Below, in pieces: positions 18,852 through 27,136 of a stretch of 64,000 bases of DNA. The position numbers and the translations under genes were made by a program. Each line of letters opens with the position of its first letter. Position 1 is the first letter of the stretch. Below the pieces are notes generated by a model. That model searched no databases and was not told where the DNA came from. It was given only the letters and a program-made list of their open reading frames with translations. The stretch is from Leucobacter muris. Its GTDB lineage: Bacteria > Actinomycetota > Actinomycetes > Actinomycetales > Microbacteriaceae. Where the stretch lies: NCBI RefSeq assembly GCF_004028235.1, contig NZ_CP035037.1, positions 558,001 to 622,000 of the forward strand, read 5' to 3'.

Positions 18852-19421
18852 TCAACCCGCGTGCGAGCGCGGGATGCTGGGGGAGGGCGGAGCGGCGCCC
18901 TCGGAGCCGGGGCCGCTCGGATGCGCCTCGGGTGCGCCCGAGTGCCGCTCGAGGTCTGCGACGGTGCGCTCCGTGACGAGCGAGCCGACGAACTCCTCGA
19001 TCAGCGATGCGAAGGTCGTCGTCTCGCCGTCCGTCCACCGCGCGATCGCGTGCCCGATCATCTGCACGCCCGCGTCGAACAGCCGGTCGAAGGCCTGCCT
19101 GCCGGCGGGGGTCAGTGCGACGATGCCCGCGCGGCCGTCTGATTCGTCGCGGTCGCGCTCGATGAGCCCGGCCTCGCGCAGCCGCGCGATGAGCTTCGAT
19201 GTGGAGGGGCGGCTGAGGTGCACCTCGTCGGCGATCTCGCTGGGGCGCGCGGACCCGCCGCGCAGCCCGAGGGTGTAGACGGCGCGCACGGCGGTCGCGT
19301 CGAGCGGGACGCCGCATGCCGCAGAGATGCGGGTCTGGAAGTCGCGCGACGACCAGCGCGACATGAGCCCCGTGAGCGAGGTGAGCAACCGGGCCCGGGG
19401 ATCCGCGTCGCCGTCGTCCAT
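18852..19421 (-). CDS. MarR-family transcriptional regulator
   Basis: The gene encodes 189 residues. The winged-helix core (about 35-125) has RPSEIADEVHLSRPSTSKLIARLREAGLI and wing DRDESDGRAGIVALTPAGR, both typical of MarR. The last 30 residues are a Pro/Ser/Gly-rich tail. ATG 19421 lies six bases after a -10 hexamer, so the mRNA is leaderless. The promoter overlaps a strong inverted repeat (19439-19461), which suggests autorepression and shared control of the downstream SDR, with a ligand releasing repression (inference). Confidence 0.85.
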   Translation of the reverse strand: MDDGDADPRARLLTSLTGLMSRWSSRDFQTRISAACGVPLDATAVRAVYTLGLRGGSARPSEIADEVHLSRPSTSKLIARLREAGLIERDRDESDGRAGIVALTPAGRQAFDRLFDAGVQMIGHAIARWTDGETTTFASLIEEFVGSLVTERTVADLERHSGAPEAHPSGPGSEGAAPPSPSIPRSHAG

Positions 19422-19427
19422 GCCCCC

Positions 19428-19461
19428 ATTATCGCCCTAATAGTTGCCTCGGGCAATTATT
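19428..19461 (-). promoter_or_regulatory. MarR operator overlapping a leaderless promoter
   Basis: A near-perfect inverted repeat (AATAGTTGCC-tcg-GGCAATTATT, 19439-19461, one mismatch) overlaps a promoter on the minus strand. The -35 is TTGCCC (19451-19456), the spacer 17 bases and the -10 GATAAT (19428-19433), six bases before the MarR ATG. Binding would cover the -35 and spacer and block RNA polymerase. Confidence 0.8.
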
Positions 19462-19685
19462 TTCTGAGAGAGGCCGGAGTCGGCGGGGTGAGCGGCGCCG
19501 ACGGGGGACCGCGGTACCCGGCAGGTGCATCCACCTCGCTCAGCTGCCGTCCCGCCATCGCCGCGGGAGGGCACGAAAAAACCGGACCGCAGAACGCCTC
19601 TCGGCGGAAGGCCGCTCGAAGCGGCAAAAATTGGAGCCCGGGGTTACTGCGGCCCGGCGGCACCAGTCTAACGCAGGGCCTCCGG

Positions 19686-20318
19686 TCAGGCGAGGGAGCC
19701 GTCGCGCCAGCGGCGGGCGCCCGCGTGCAGCTCCTGCGCCATCGTGGAGTAGCGCAGGGCGCGGGTGGTGAGCTGCTGCGCGTGGGCGTCATCGTGCACA
19801 TCGCGCGTGTCGGCGAGGTCGGCCGCTCCGAGCGCCATGATGCGGCAATAGCTCGCGGCCCGGTCGAGGGCGGCCCCGAGATCCCCCACGAAGGCGCCGC
19901 GCAGGATCGTGTCGCAGAGCTCCCCGATCGACACCGGCGTGACCGGCTCGGCCGCCCCCGCCACCACGGGATCGATGGTCAACGCCGCCGCCGATCCGCG
20001 CCGGAACAGATCCGCCGACCCCTCGGCGTCGCCCGCCACCACGCGCCGCAGCAGGTAGAGGCGCCACAGCACCCCCGCGAGGGAGTGAGTTCCCTCGCGG
20101 GCCCACAACTCGGCGATGTCGTCGATGCCGGGGCCCGTCGAGGCGAGCCCCACCACGCGCTCGACCACGGAGGGGTCTGCGCCCGTGCGCACCCGATCCA
20201 GCAGCGCCCACGACGTCTGCTGGGCGATGCGGTGCGAAGCGCCCGGCTCGTCGGAGCCGATGATCCAGTCGAAGTCGGCGGTGGGCTGCAGCACGGGGCG
20301 CTGATGGTCTCGGGTCAC
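19686..20318 (-). CDS. Conserved Microbacteriaceae protein of unknown function
   Basis: This 210-residue, mostly helical protein starts at GTG 20318 after GAGGAG. Features are FDWIIGSDEPGASHRIAQQT, GTHSLAGVLWRLYLLRRVV and IDPVVAGAAEPVTP. From memory, homologues in related genera sometimes carry the label 'DNA-directed RNA polymerase subunit beta', which this sequence does not support: no rpoB motif is visible and it is far too short. The 264 bases on its 3' side before the MarR gene hold the MarR operator and otherwise nothing recognisable. Confidence 0.7.
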   Translation of the reverse strand: MTRDHQRPVLQPTADFDWIIGSDEPGASHRIAQQTSWALLDRVRTGADPSVVERVVGLASTGPGIDDIAELWAREGTHSLAGVLWRLYLLRRVVAGDAEGSADLFRRGSAAALTIDPVVAGAAEPVTPVSIGELCDTILRGAFVGDLGAALDRAASYCRIMALGAADLADTRDVHDDAHAQQLTTRALRYSTMAQELHAGARRWRDGSLA

Positions 20319-20447
20319 ACATCTCCTCGGGTCGGAACGGCGGGAGAAGGGTTCGGGATCCCGCGCGCCCCGCGAGTCTACGCCGCGGGCGCCGCCCCCG
20401 CGTGGATCGGGTGTTCGGGAAAGCCCGATAAAATTGGTGATTCCGGG

Positions 20448-20462
20448 GTCTCGCTACGAGAC
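20448..20462. repeat. Short perfect inverted repeat upstream of the surface-protein gene
   Basis: GTCTCG-cta-CGAGAC lies about 85 bases before the start at 20545 in a 226-base gap; a TACACT (about 20473-20478) downstream could be the -10. It may be an operator or an mRNA hairpin. Confidence 0.4.
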
Positions 20463-20544
20463 ACGCCCTGATACACTCCTCGAGTGGACGCCGTCCAAGT
20501 TCGCTGGGGAAGTGGGCGCGGCGATCTGTTCCGGGGGAACACAG

Positions 20545-22618
20545 ATGATGCTGCAACCGTATTTCCAGCGCGCCGAACACCGCTCGCGAACCGCTCGGCT
20601 CGTTGCCGGCGGGCTGGCGCTCCTGCTCGGCGTCGGCGCACTCCTCGGGATCGCCGCCCCCGCCCAGGCTGCGCCGCCCACGGCCCCGACGGTCGGATTC
20701 ACGCTCCCCGCAGGCGGGGGACTCGTCGAGCTCCAGGGCGCAATCGGTATGGGGAACGTGATCGTCGCAGTGAGCCCGTCGGCGGGTGCGAGTGTGAGCA
20801 TTCAGGGTCCCACCCAGATCGTGGTCTCGCCGACGCAGACGCCGGCTTTCCCCAACCACCGCACCCAGGCGACGGTGGGGTACACGGTCGAAAGCGATGG
20901 CGAGACCGCCAGCGGGCAGATCGACCTCACCTTCGTCCACAAGCCGTGGGTGTTCGCATCGGGCCTGAGCGACGCCGTCGTCGCAGCCGGCGAGACCGTG
21001 CAACTGCGAGTCGAAGCGCGCGGAGAAGAGTTCGTGGCGGGCGCGGCGACCGGCGGCAGCAGCTATTCGGTGAAGGCCCAGCCGTCGATGGGAACCGCAG
21101 CCGTCGCGAGTGACGGGGTGGTCACTTACACGGCCCCCGCGAACGCGGTGCCCAACAGCACCGCAACGGTGCGGATCCTCGCCACCGACCATTACGGCCA
21201 GACCGGCGAGACCTATCAGCCGCTGACATTCACGATCAAGGGCACCGCCGAAGCCGACACCTTCGGCGTCGACATCCCCTCCGGCGACGGCAACACGAGC
21301 ACTCGCGTGGAGATCCTTCCCGACCACGCCCGAGGGGTGAACCCGCGACTCACCAGTGTGCTCGCGAACCCCGGCAACGCCGCGGTGTCGTTCGACGCCA
21401 CGGGCGCGACCTTCACGCCTCCCGTGAGAAACTGGGGCCCGCTGGAGGCCTCGACCGGTTTCGTCGCCCCCCTATACGATCACCGACGACAACGGACCCG
21501 CGACGGCGCAGGTCAACGTTCGTGTGCTGCGGGCTCCGGTCATCACCGCACCGACGCTCGTGGGCGACGTGCCGGTCGGGGGAAGCGCGACTTCGGCGGT
21601 CAAGGTCCTGAACGGTCCAGTGATCCCCGCCACCGACGGCTACAGCATCGTTGCACCGCCGAGCTTCGGCACGGCGACGGTGAACGACGCGGGCGTGGTC
21701 GCCTACGCCGCCCCGGCCGGCATGCCGCTCGGCACCATCGACAGCGTCACCGTGCGGGTCACCGACAAGGTCGGGCAGTCCGAGACGGTCGACGTCCGAT
21801 TCGAAGCGTACGAGGGCGCGGCCGCCCCCGACATCACGATGGAGCAGCCCGACGCGGCGTTCGTGCTCGACCTGCTCGACGGCTCGGGCGGGGAGGGCAA
21901 GGCCCTCGCCGCGGTCAGCCTCGTCTCCGGCGACGCGGCAGTGCAGCCCGACCTGGCCTCCGGCGCAGTCGCGGTGATGCCGGACCACGCCTGGAGTGCG
22001 GGCGAGGCCGCGCACGAGATCACTCTCGCCTACACCGTGGCGGATGCCCGGGGCGGCACCGCCACGGGCACCGTGACCGTCGCCGTGCTGCCGAAGCCGG
22101 CGTTCGCCCACACCGAGCCGGGCCTCGTCAGCAAGACCGCCAGAGTCGGCGATCTGGTGCAGTTTGACGCCGGGGCCCTCCTGCCGGGCAATCTGCCCGA
22201 GACCGGGGCCTTCACCGTGCTGCAGCAGCCCACGGCGCTCCCCAATGCGGGTGCAGCGGGCCCCGCCGCCGCGATGCGGCAACTCTCGGCATTCTCGATG
22301 CTGCTCGCGACGGGCCCCGCCACCGTGAACGAGGCCGGGATCGTGACCGTCGACACGCGAGGAATGGCGGTGAACACGCAGTACGAGTTCGTCGTGCGGG
22401 CCACCGACCGGGTCGGGCAGTTCGCCGATCAGACGTTCAGGATCAACCTCGCAGCGGCGGCGGCCCGCACCGACGAGCCCGGTGTCACCAGCGCGACTTC
22501 CAGGGCTGCACGGCTTGCGAGCACCGGTGCGGACCCGTCGGGGCTGCTGCTCGCTGCCGGAGCGCTGCTCCTCGGGGGCATGCTGCTGGTGCGTCGCAGC
22601 ACTCGGCGAAGCGTCTGA
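20545..22618 (+). pseudogene. Sortase-anchored (LAxTG) surface protein, frameshifted
   Basis: ATG 20545 begins a signal peptide (GLALLLGVGALLGIAAPAQA). The following 640 residues are tandem Ig/cadherin-like beta modules with repeated phrases such as 'VTYTAPANAVPNSTATVRILATDHYGQT', 'VAYAAPAGMPLGTIDSVTVRVTDKVGQ' and 'VVRATDRVGQ'. The C-terminus has a sorting signal: LASTG, a hydrophobic helix (LLLAAGALLLGGMLLV) and RRSTRRS. LAxTG is the motif used by class E sortases of high-GC Gram-positives. The frame changes at the C6 run 21467-21472; removing one C joins both halves. It is likely an adhesin or structural wall protein. Confidence 0.82.
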
Positions 22619-22623
22619 CGCGG

Positions 22624-22698
22624 TGGTGCCCCCAGTAGGGATCGAACCTACGACCTGCGGATTAAAAGTCCGTAGCTCTACCGCTGAGCTATAGGGGC
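22624..22698 (-). tRNA. tRNA-Lys (anticodon UUU)
   Basis: A complete cloverleaf reads on the minus strand. The acceptor GCCCCTA pairs with TGGGGGC, the discriminator is A and CCA is encoded (22624-22626). The anticodon loop CTTTTAA gives UUU, and the T-arm is GGTTCGATCC. Confidence 0.95.
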
Positions 22699-22802
22699 GG
22701 ACCCGGATAAGCCTATCGGATCGGTGCGCGCCGCTGCACGCCAGCCGGGACTGCCTCCGCTCCTCGGCCGGGGTCCCCTGCCCCCTCCTCGGAGACGACG
22801 AA

Positions 22803-22850
22803 GCGGAGCCCCGAACTGCGCCCCGGAGGCAGTGCAGTTCGGGGCTCCGC
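22803..22850 (-). terminator. Terminator of the pst operon
   Basis: A perfect 17-bp stem (22803-22819 with 22834-22850) and 14-base loop lie 48 bases beyond the pstB stop. Confidence 0.8.
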
Positions 22851-22860
22851 GGTGCGGGAG

Positions 22861-22883
22861 GCCGGCGCGGCAGCCGCGCCGGC
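22861..22883 (-). terminator. Second hairpin after pstB
   Basis: GCCGGCGCGG-cag-CCGCGCCGGC, a perfect 10-bp stem with a 3-base loop, lies directly between the pstB stop and the longer terminator, giving tandem hairpins. Confidence 0.6.
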
Positions 22884-22897
22884 CTCGACGCGGAGAC

Positions 22898-23677
22898 CTA
22901 CCCGAAGCGGCCCGAGACGTAGTCCTCGGTCGCCTTCACGGACGGGGTCGAGAAGATCTTCGAAGTGGCGTCGTACTCGATGAGCGTGCCCGGCTTGCCC
23001 GTGCCGGCGATGTTGAAGAACGCCGTGCGATCCGAGACGCGCGAGGTCTGCTGCATGTTGTGGGTCACGATGACGATCGTGTACTCCTTCTTCAGCTCGT
23101 CGATCAGATCCTCGATGGCGAGCGTCGAGATCGGGTCGAGCGCCGAGCAGGGCTCGTCCATGAGCAGCACCTCGGGCGAGACCGCGATGGCGCGGGCGAT
23201 GCAGAGGCGCTGCTGCTGACCGCCCGAGAGGCCCGATCCCGGCTTGTCGAGGCGATCCTTCACCTCGTTCCACAGGTTGGCGCCCTGCAGCGAGCGCTCC
23301 ACGAGATCGTCGGCGTCGCTCTTCGAGATCTTGCGATTGTTGAGGTTGACGCCGGCCAGCACGTTCTCCCGGATCGACATGGTGGGGAACGGGTTGGGGC
23401 GCTGGAACACCATGCCCACCTGCCGGCGCACGAGCACCGGATCGACGCCCGGGCCGTAGAGGTCGTCGCCGTCGAGCAGCACCTCGCCCTCGACGCGCGC
23501 GCCGGGGATGACCTCGTGCATGCGGTTGAGGGTGCGCAGGAACGTCGACTTGCCGCAGCCCGAGGGGCCGATGAACGCGGTGACGCTGCAGGGCTCGATG
23601 TTGATGGAGACGCCCTCGACGGCGAGGAAGCTGCCGTAGTAGACGTTGAGGTCGTTGACTTCGATGCGCTTGGACAT
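22898..23677 (-). CDS. pstB: Phosphate ABC transporter ATP-binding protein PstB
   Basis: From ATG 23677 the product has the family-standard 259 residues. Walker A is GPSGCGKST, the signature [16 protein letters not shown], Walker [14 protein letters not shown] and the switch [20 protein letters not shown] and the C-terminal [10 protein letters not shown] are PstB hallmarks. It drives high-affinity phosphate import with PstSCA. A ribosome site (AAGGGA) precedes the ATG, but the frame is also open upstream with no stop back into pstA, so the sequence as given encodes a 636-residue PstA-PstB fusion. Confidence 0.93.
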   Translation of the reverse strand: MSKRIEVNDLNVYYGSFLAVEGVSINIEPCSVTAFIGPSGCGKSTFLRTLNRMHEVIPGARVEGEVLLDGDDLYGPGVDPVLVRRQVGMVFQRPNPFPTMSIRENVLAGVNLNNRKISKSDADDLVERSLQGANLWNEVKDRLDKPGSGLSGGQQQRLCIARAIAVSPEVLLMDEPCSALDPISTLAIEDLIDELKKEYTIVIVTHNMQQTSRVSDRTAFFNIAGTGKPGTLIEYDATSKIFSTPSVKATEDYVSGRFG

Positions 23678-24808
23678 TGCGTTCCCTTGGTTTTGAGACG
23701 GTGGAGTAAGACTGGGGCGGGCGGTGGTCAGCGCCCGGTGCTGGGGGGAGAACTTCTTCGCGACGAAGCGGGCGACGAGGTTGAGGGCCATGACGATGAG
23801 GATGAGCACGAGGGCCGCCGCCCAGGCCCGCTCGAGGAACGCCCACGCGGGATTGCCCTGGTTCGCGAACTGGGTGTACACGAACACCGGCAACGACTGC
23901 ATGCGGTCGTTGAACAGGTTGTAGTTCATGCTCGCGGTGAATCCGGCGGTGATGAGCAGGGGCGCGGTCTCGCCGATCACGCGGGAGATCGACAGCATGA
24001 TGCCCGTGGTGATGCCAGCGATCGAGGTGGGCAGCACCACCTTCATGATCGTCAGCCACTTCGACACCCCCAGCGCGTACGAGGCCTCGCGCAACTCGTT
24101 GGGCACGAGCCGCAGCATCTCCTCGCTCGACCGCACGACCACGGGGATCATCAGCACCGAGAGGGCGACCGCGCCGATGATGCCCATGCGCACGCCGGGC
24201 CCGAGGAAGAGCGCGAAGGCCGCGTAGGCGAACAGGCCGGCGACGATCGAGGGGATGCCGGTCATCACGTCGACGAGAAAGGTGATGGTCTTCGCGAGTC
24301 GACCGCGGCCGTACTCGACCAGGTAGATCGAGGTCATGAGGCCGAGCGGCACCGAGATGACCGTGGCCGCGAGCGTGATCATCAGCGTGCCCACCATCGC
24401 GTGCAGCGCGCCGCCGCCCTCACCCGTGACGTTGCGCATCGAGGAGTTGAAGAACTCGGGGTCCAGGCGTGCCACGCCGTTGCCGACGACCGTGATCGCC
24501 ACCGAGATCAGCGGCACCATGGCGAGCAGGAATGCCCCCGTGACGAGATTGGTGACGAAACGGTCGGTCGCCTGGCGGCGGCCCTCGACGGCGGCCGAGA
24601 TCGAGGTCGTCACGACGAGGTGCAGGATCAGGCCGATCAGCACGGCGCCGACGAGGTTGAACTCGGCGCCGTTCGCGAGGGAGAGCAGGCCGAAGAGGGC
24701 GAGCGACGCGGCGAGGCTCGCGCCGAGGATGATCCAGGTCGTGGGCTTCGGCAGCCGGTTGCCCGTGAGCACGGCGCCGGGGGAGACGGGGCGGACGGTG
24801 AGTGCCAT
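23678..24808 (-). CDS. pstA: Phosphate ABC transporter permease PstA (open into pstB)
   Basis: A variable N-terminal region with two helices is followed by the PstA core: [30 protein letters not shown] region, the EAA-type loop [24 protein letters not shown] and [11 protein letters not shown]. PstA normally ends just after the last helix (FVAKKFSP here). No stop occurs, and the frame continues through 25 Pro/Ser/Thr/Gln-rich residues into PstB. If the six-G run at 23743-23748 had five, PstA would end at 23728. The gene starts two bases after the pstC stop. Confidence 0.88.
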
Positions 24809-24810
24809 GG

Positions 24811-25749
24811 TCAGTTGGCTCCAGAGAACTCGGCGCGGCGGCTCACGATCCAGCGGGCGACCGCGTTGACGAGGAACGTGACGATGAAGAGGATGAGGCC
24901 GGTGGCGATGAGCACGTTGACGTTCTCACCGTAGGCTTCGGGGAAGGAGAGAGCGATGTTCGCGGCGATGGTCGACGGGTTCTCACTGGTGAGCAGCCGG
25001 AAGCTCACGAGGCCGGTCGCCGAGAGCACCATCGCGACCGCCATCGTCTCGCCGAGGGCGCGGCCGAGGCCGAGCATGGCGGCCGAGACGATGCCGGGGC
25101 GGCCGAAGGGCAGCACGGCGAGGCGGATCATCTCCCAGCGGGTCGCGCCGAGCGCGAGCGCCGCCTCCTCGTGCAGCACGGGCGCCTGCAGGAAGATCTC
25201 GCGGCAGACCGCGGTCATGATGGGCAGCACCATGACGCCGAGCACGAGGGCGGCGGTGAGGACCGTGCGACCGGTGCCCGACACCGTGCCGCCGAAGAAC
25301 GGGATCCACCCGAGGTAGGTGTTGAGCCACACGAATACGGGCTGAGCGGCGGGCGCCAGCACGCCGATGCCCCACAGGCCGAAGACCACACTGGGCACGG
25401 CGGCGAGCAGGTCGACGATGTAGCCCAGCACGGCCGACACCCTGCGGGGCGCGTAGTGCGAGATGAAGAGCGCGATGCCGATCGCGAGCGGCAGCGAGAT
25501 GAGCAGCGCCAGCACGGCGGCCCAGATCGTGCCGAAGATGAGCGGCCAGACGTACGACCAGAAGTTGTCGGGCAGCAGCGAAGCGGTCTCGTCGGTGGCG
25601 ACGAAGGCGGGCAGGCTCTGCACGATGAGGAAGATCGCGACCGCCGCCAGGGTGACGAGGATCATGCTGCCGGCGAAGACCGCGGAGCGCGAGAAGATGC
25701 GATCGCCGAGGCTCAGCACGGGCTTGGAAGTGGCGGAGGTGGAGGTCAC
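24811..25749 (-). CDS. pstC: Phosphate ABC transporter permease PstC
   Basis: This 312-residue protein has six helices. The PstC signature regions [38 protein letters not shown] (cytoplasmic EAA loop) and [13 protein letters not shown] are present. With PstA it forms the phosphate channel. It follows pstS after 130 bases containing two strong hairpins, probably letting more PstS than PstCAB be made. Its stop is two bases before the pstA start. Confidence 0.94.
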   Translation of the reverse strand: MTSTSATSKPVLSLGDRIFSRSAVFAGSMILVTLAAVAIFLIVQSLPAFVATDETASLLPDNFWSYVWPLIFGTIWAAVLALLISLPLAIGIALFISHYAPRRVSAVLGYIVDLLAAVPSVVFGLWGIGVLAPAAQPVFVWLNTYLGWIPFFGGTVSGTGRTVLTAALVLGVMVLPIMTAVCREIFLQAPVLHEEAALALGATRWEMIRLAVLPFGRPGIVSAAMLGLGRALGETMAVAMVLSATGLVSFRLLTSENPSTIAANIALSFPEAYGENVNVLIATGLILFIVTFLVNAVARWIVSRRAEFSGAN

Positions 25750-25793
25750 TCGGGCTCCTGGATCGGTGGGAAGAGGGCGAGGATCGGGATCCC

Positions 25794-25871
25794 GTCCCCT
25801 GGGTCTGCCGCAGGGGACGACGCCGCGGACGCGGGCCCGCCCCCTATCTATTGTGAGGGAGCGGGCCCGCG
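25794..25871 (-). promoter_or_regulatory. Tandem hairpins between pstS and pstC (attenuation or RNA stability)
   Basis: Two inverted repeats fall in the pstS-pstC gap: an 11-bp perfect stem (25830-25840 with 25861-25871, extended by CCCT/AGGG inside) just after the pstS stop, and an 8-bp stem (25794-25801 with 25811-25818). Such structures commonly reduce read-through and stabilise the binding-protein message. Confidence 0.55.
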
Positions 25872-25879
25872 AGCGGATG

Positions 25880-26974
25880 CTACTTGATGGCGGCGATGGC
25901 CGGCTCGATCTGGCTGCGCAGATCGGCCGAGATGGGGGCGCTGCCCGCGGCGTCGGCGGCGAGCTGCTGGCCCTCCTCGCTGACGATGTAGCTGAAGTAC
26001 TCCTTCACCAGCTCGGCGTTCGCGGCATCGGCGTATTCCTCGCAGCCGATCAGGTAGCTGACGAGCACGATCGGGTAGACGCCCTCGGCGGTGCTGGTGC
26101 GGTCGAGCTCGATCGCGATGTCGTGGTCGGTGCGGCCCTCCTCGACGGTCGAGGCGTCGACGATCGCGGCGGCGGCCTCGGGCGAGTACTCGACGTACTC
26201 CTCGCCGACCTTGATCGCGACGGTGCCGAGGCCCTCGGCGCGCGACGCGTCGGCGTAGCCGATGGTGCCGACGCCGTTGGTCACGGCCTCGACGACGCCC
26301 GAGGTGCCCTGCGCACCCTCGCCGCCGAACTCGGTCGGCCAGCTCTCGATCGAGCCGACGGTCCAGTCGGAGGCCGCGGTGGCCGAGAGGTACTCGGTGA
26401 AGTTGCCGGTGGTGCCCGACTCGTCGGAGCGGTGCACGGCGGTGATGTTCAGGTCGGGCAGCTGAGCGCCCTCGTTCTGCGCGGCGATTGCCGGGTCGTT
26501 CCACTGGGTGATCGAGCCGTTGAAGATCTTCGCGACGGTGGCCGCGTCGAGGTTCAGCGAGTCGAGGCCCTCGACGTTGAAGATGATGGCGATCGGTGAG
26601 ATGTAGGCGGGGAACTCGACGAGCGCGTCGGTGGCGCAGCTGTCGAAGGGGCCGGCCTCGATCTCGTCGGTCTTGAACGCCCGATCGCTGCCCGCGAAGG
26701 CGGAGGCGCCCTGCTGGAAGGTCTCGCGGCCCGCGCCGGAACCGGCGGGATCGTAGTTCACGGTGACATCGGCGTGCGTGGTCTGGAAGCCGGCGACCCA
26801 GGCCTCCTGTGCCGAGCCCTGCGACGAAGCGCCGCCGCCCACAAGGGTGCCGGAGAGCGACGAGGCCTGGGCATCGCCCTCGGCCGAACCGCCCTCGTTC
26901 GCGGCGCACGAGGTGAGGGTGAGCGCGGCGATGCCGCCGATGGCGGCGACCTTTGCGAATGCTGAAAGCTTCAC
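25880..26974 (-). CDS. pstS: Phosphate-binding lipoprotein PstS
   Basis: This 364-residue protein starts at GTG 26974. The signal peptide ends in the lipobox LTSC, with Cys at about 23. The PstS core shows GGGASSQGSAQEAWVAGF, the phosphate-binding loop YDPAGSGAGRETF and DESGTTGNFTEYL, all typical of actinobacterial PstS. It captures phosphate at the outer membrane face and delivers it to PstCA. It heads the operon; a PHO box lies about 95-115 bases upstream. Confidence 0.95.
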   Translation of the reverse strand: MKLSAFAKVAAIGGIAALTLTSCAANEGGSAEGDAQASSLSGTLVGGGASSQGSAQEAWVAGFQTTHADVTVNYDPAGSGAGRETFQQGASAFAGSDRAFKTDEIEAGPFDSCATDALVEFPAYISPIAIIFNVEGLDSLNLDAATVAKIFNGSITQWNDPAIAAQNEGAQLPDLNITAVHRSDESGTTGNFTEYLSATAASDWTVGSIESWPTEFGGEGAQGTSGVVEAVTNGVGTIGYADASRAEGLGTVAIKVGEEYVEYSPEAAAAIVDASTVEEGRTDHDIAIELDRTSTAEGVYPIVLVSYLIGCEEYADAANAELVKEYFSYIVSEEGQQLAADAAGSAPISADLRSQIEPAIAAIK

Positions 26975-27034
26975 TTCGAGTATGTTCCAATCTCAATCTG
27001 AAATGAGGGAATGATCGCGAACGACCACATGTCC

Positions 27035-27089
27035 ACGCTAGGGAGGCTTCGTGACGCGAGGTCTGCCGGGAGGTGAACAGAGGGTGAAC
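27035..27089 (-). promoter_or_regulatory. PHO box and pstS promoter
   Basis: On the minus strand two direct 11-base units, GTTCACCCTCT and GTTCACCTCCC (27068-27089), match the PhoP-binding repeat GTTCACC known from Streptomyces. They end five bases before the -35 position of a promoter with -10 TAGCGT (27035-27040). Phosphate starvation should activate pstS; the box is also 48 bases upstream of the divergent gene at 27137. Confidence 0.7.
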
Positions 27090-27136
27090 TCGCGGTGCCC
27101 GCTGCCTGTCGCCGTATGCGATGTAGCATGGTGCGC

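Noticed and set aside
22724..24934. 736-codon plus-strand ORF opposite pstBA
   Set aside because: It is antisense to clearly functional pst genes with shadow-type composition.
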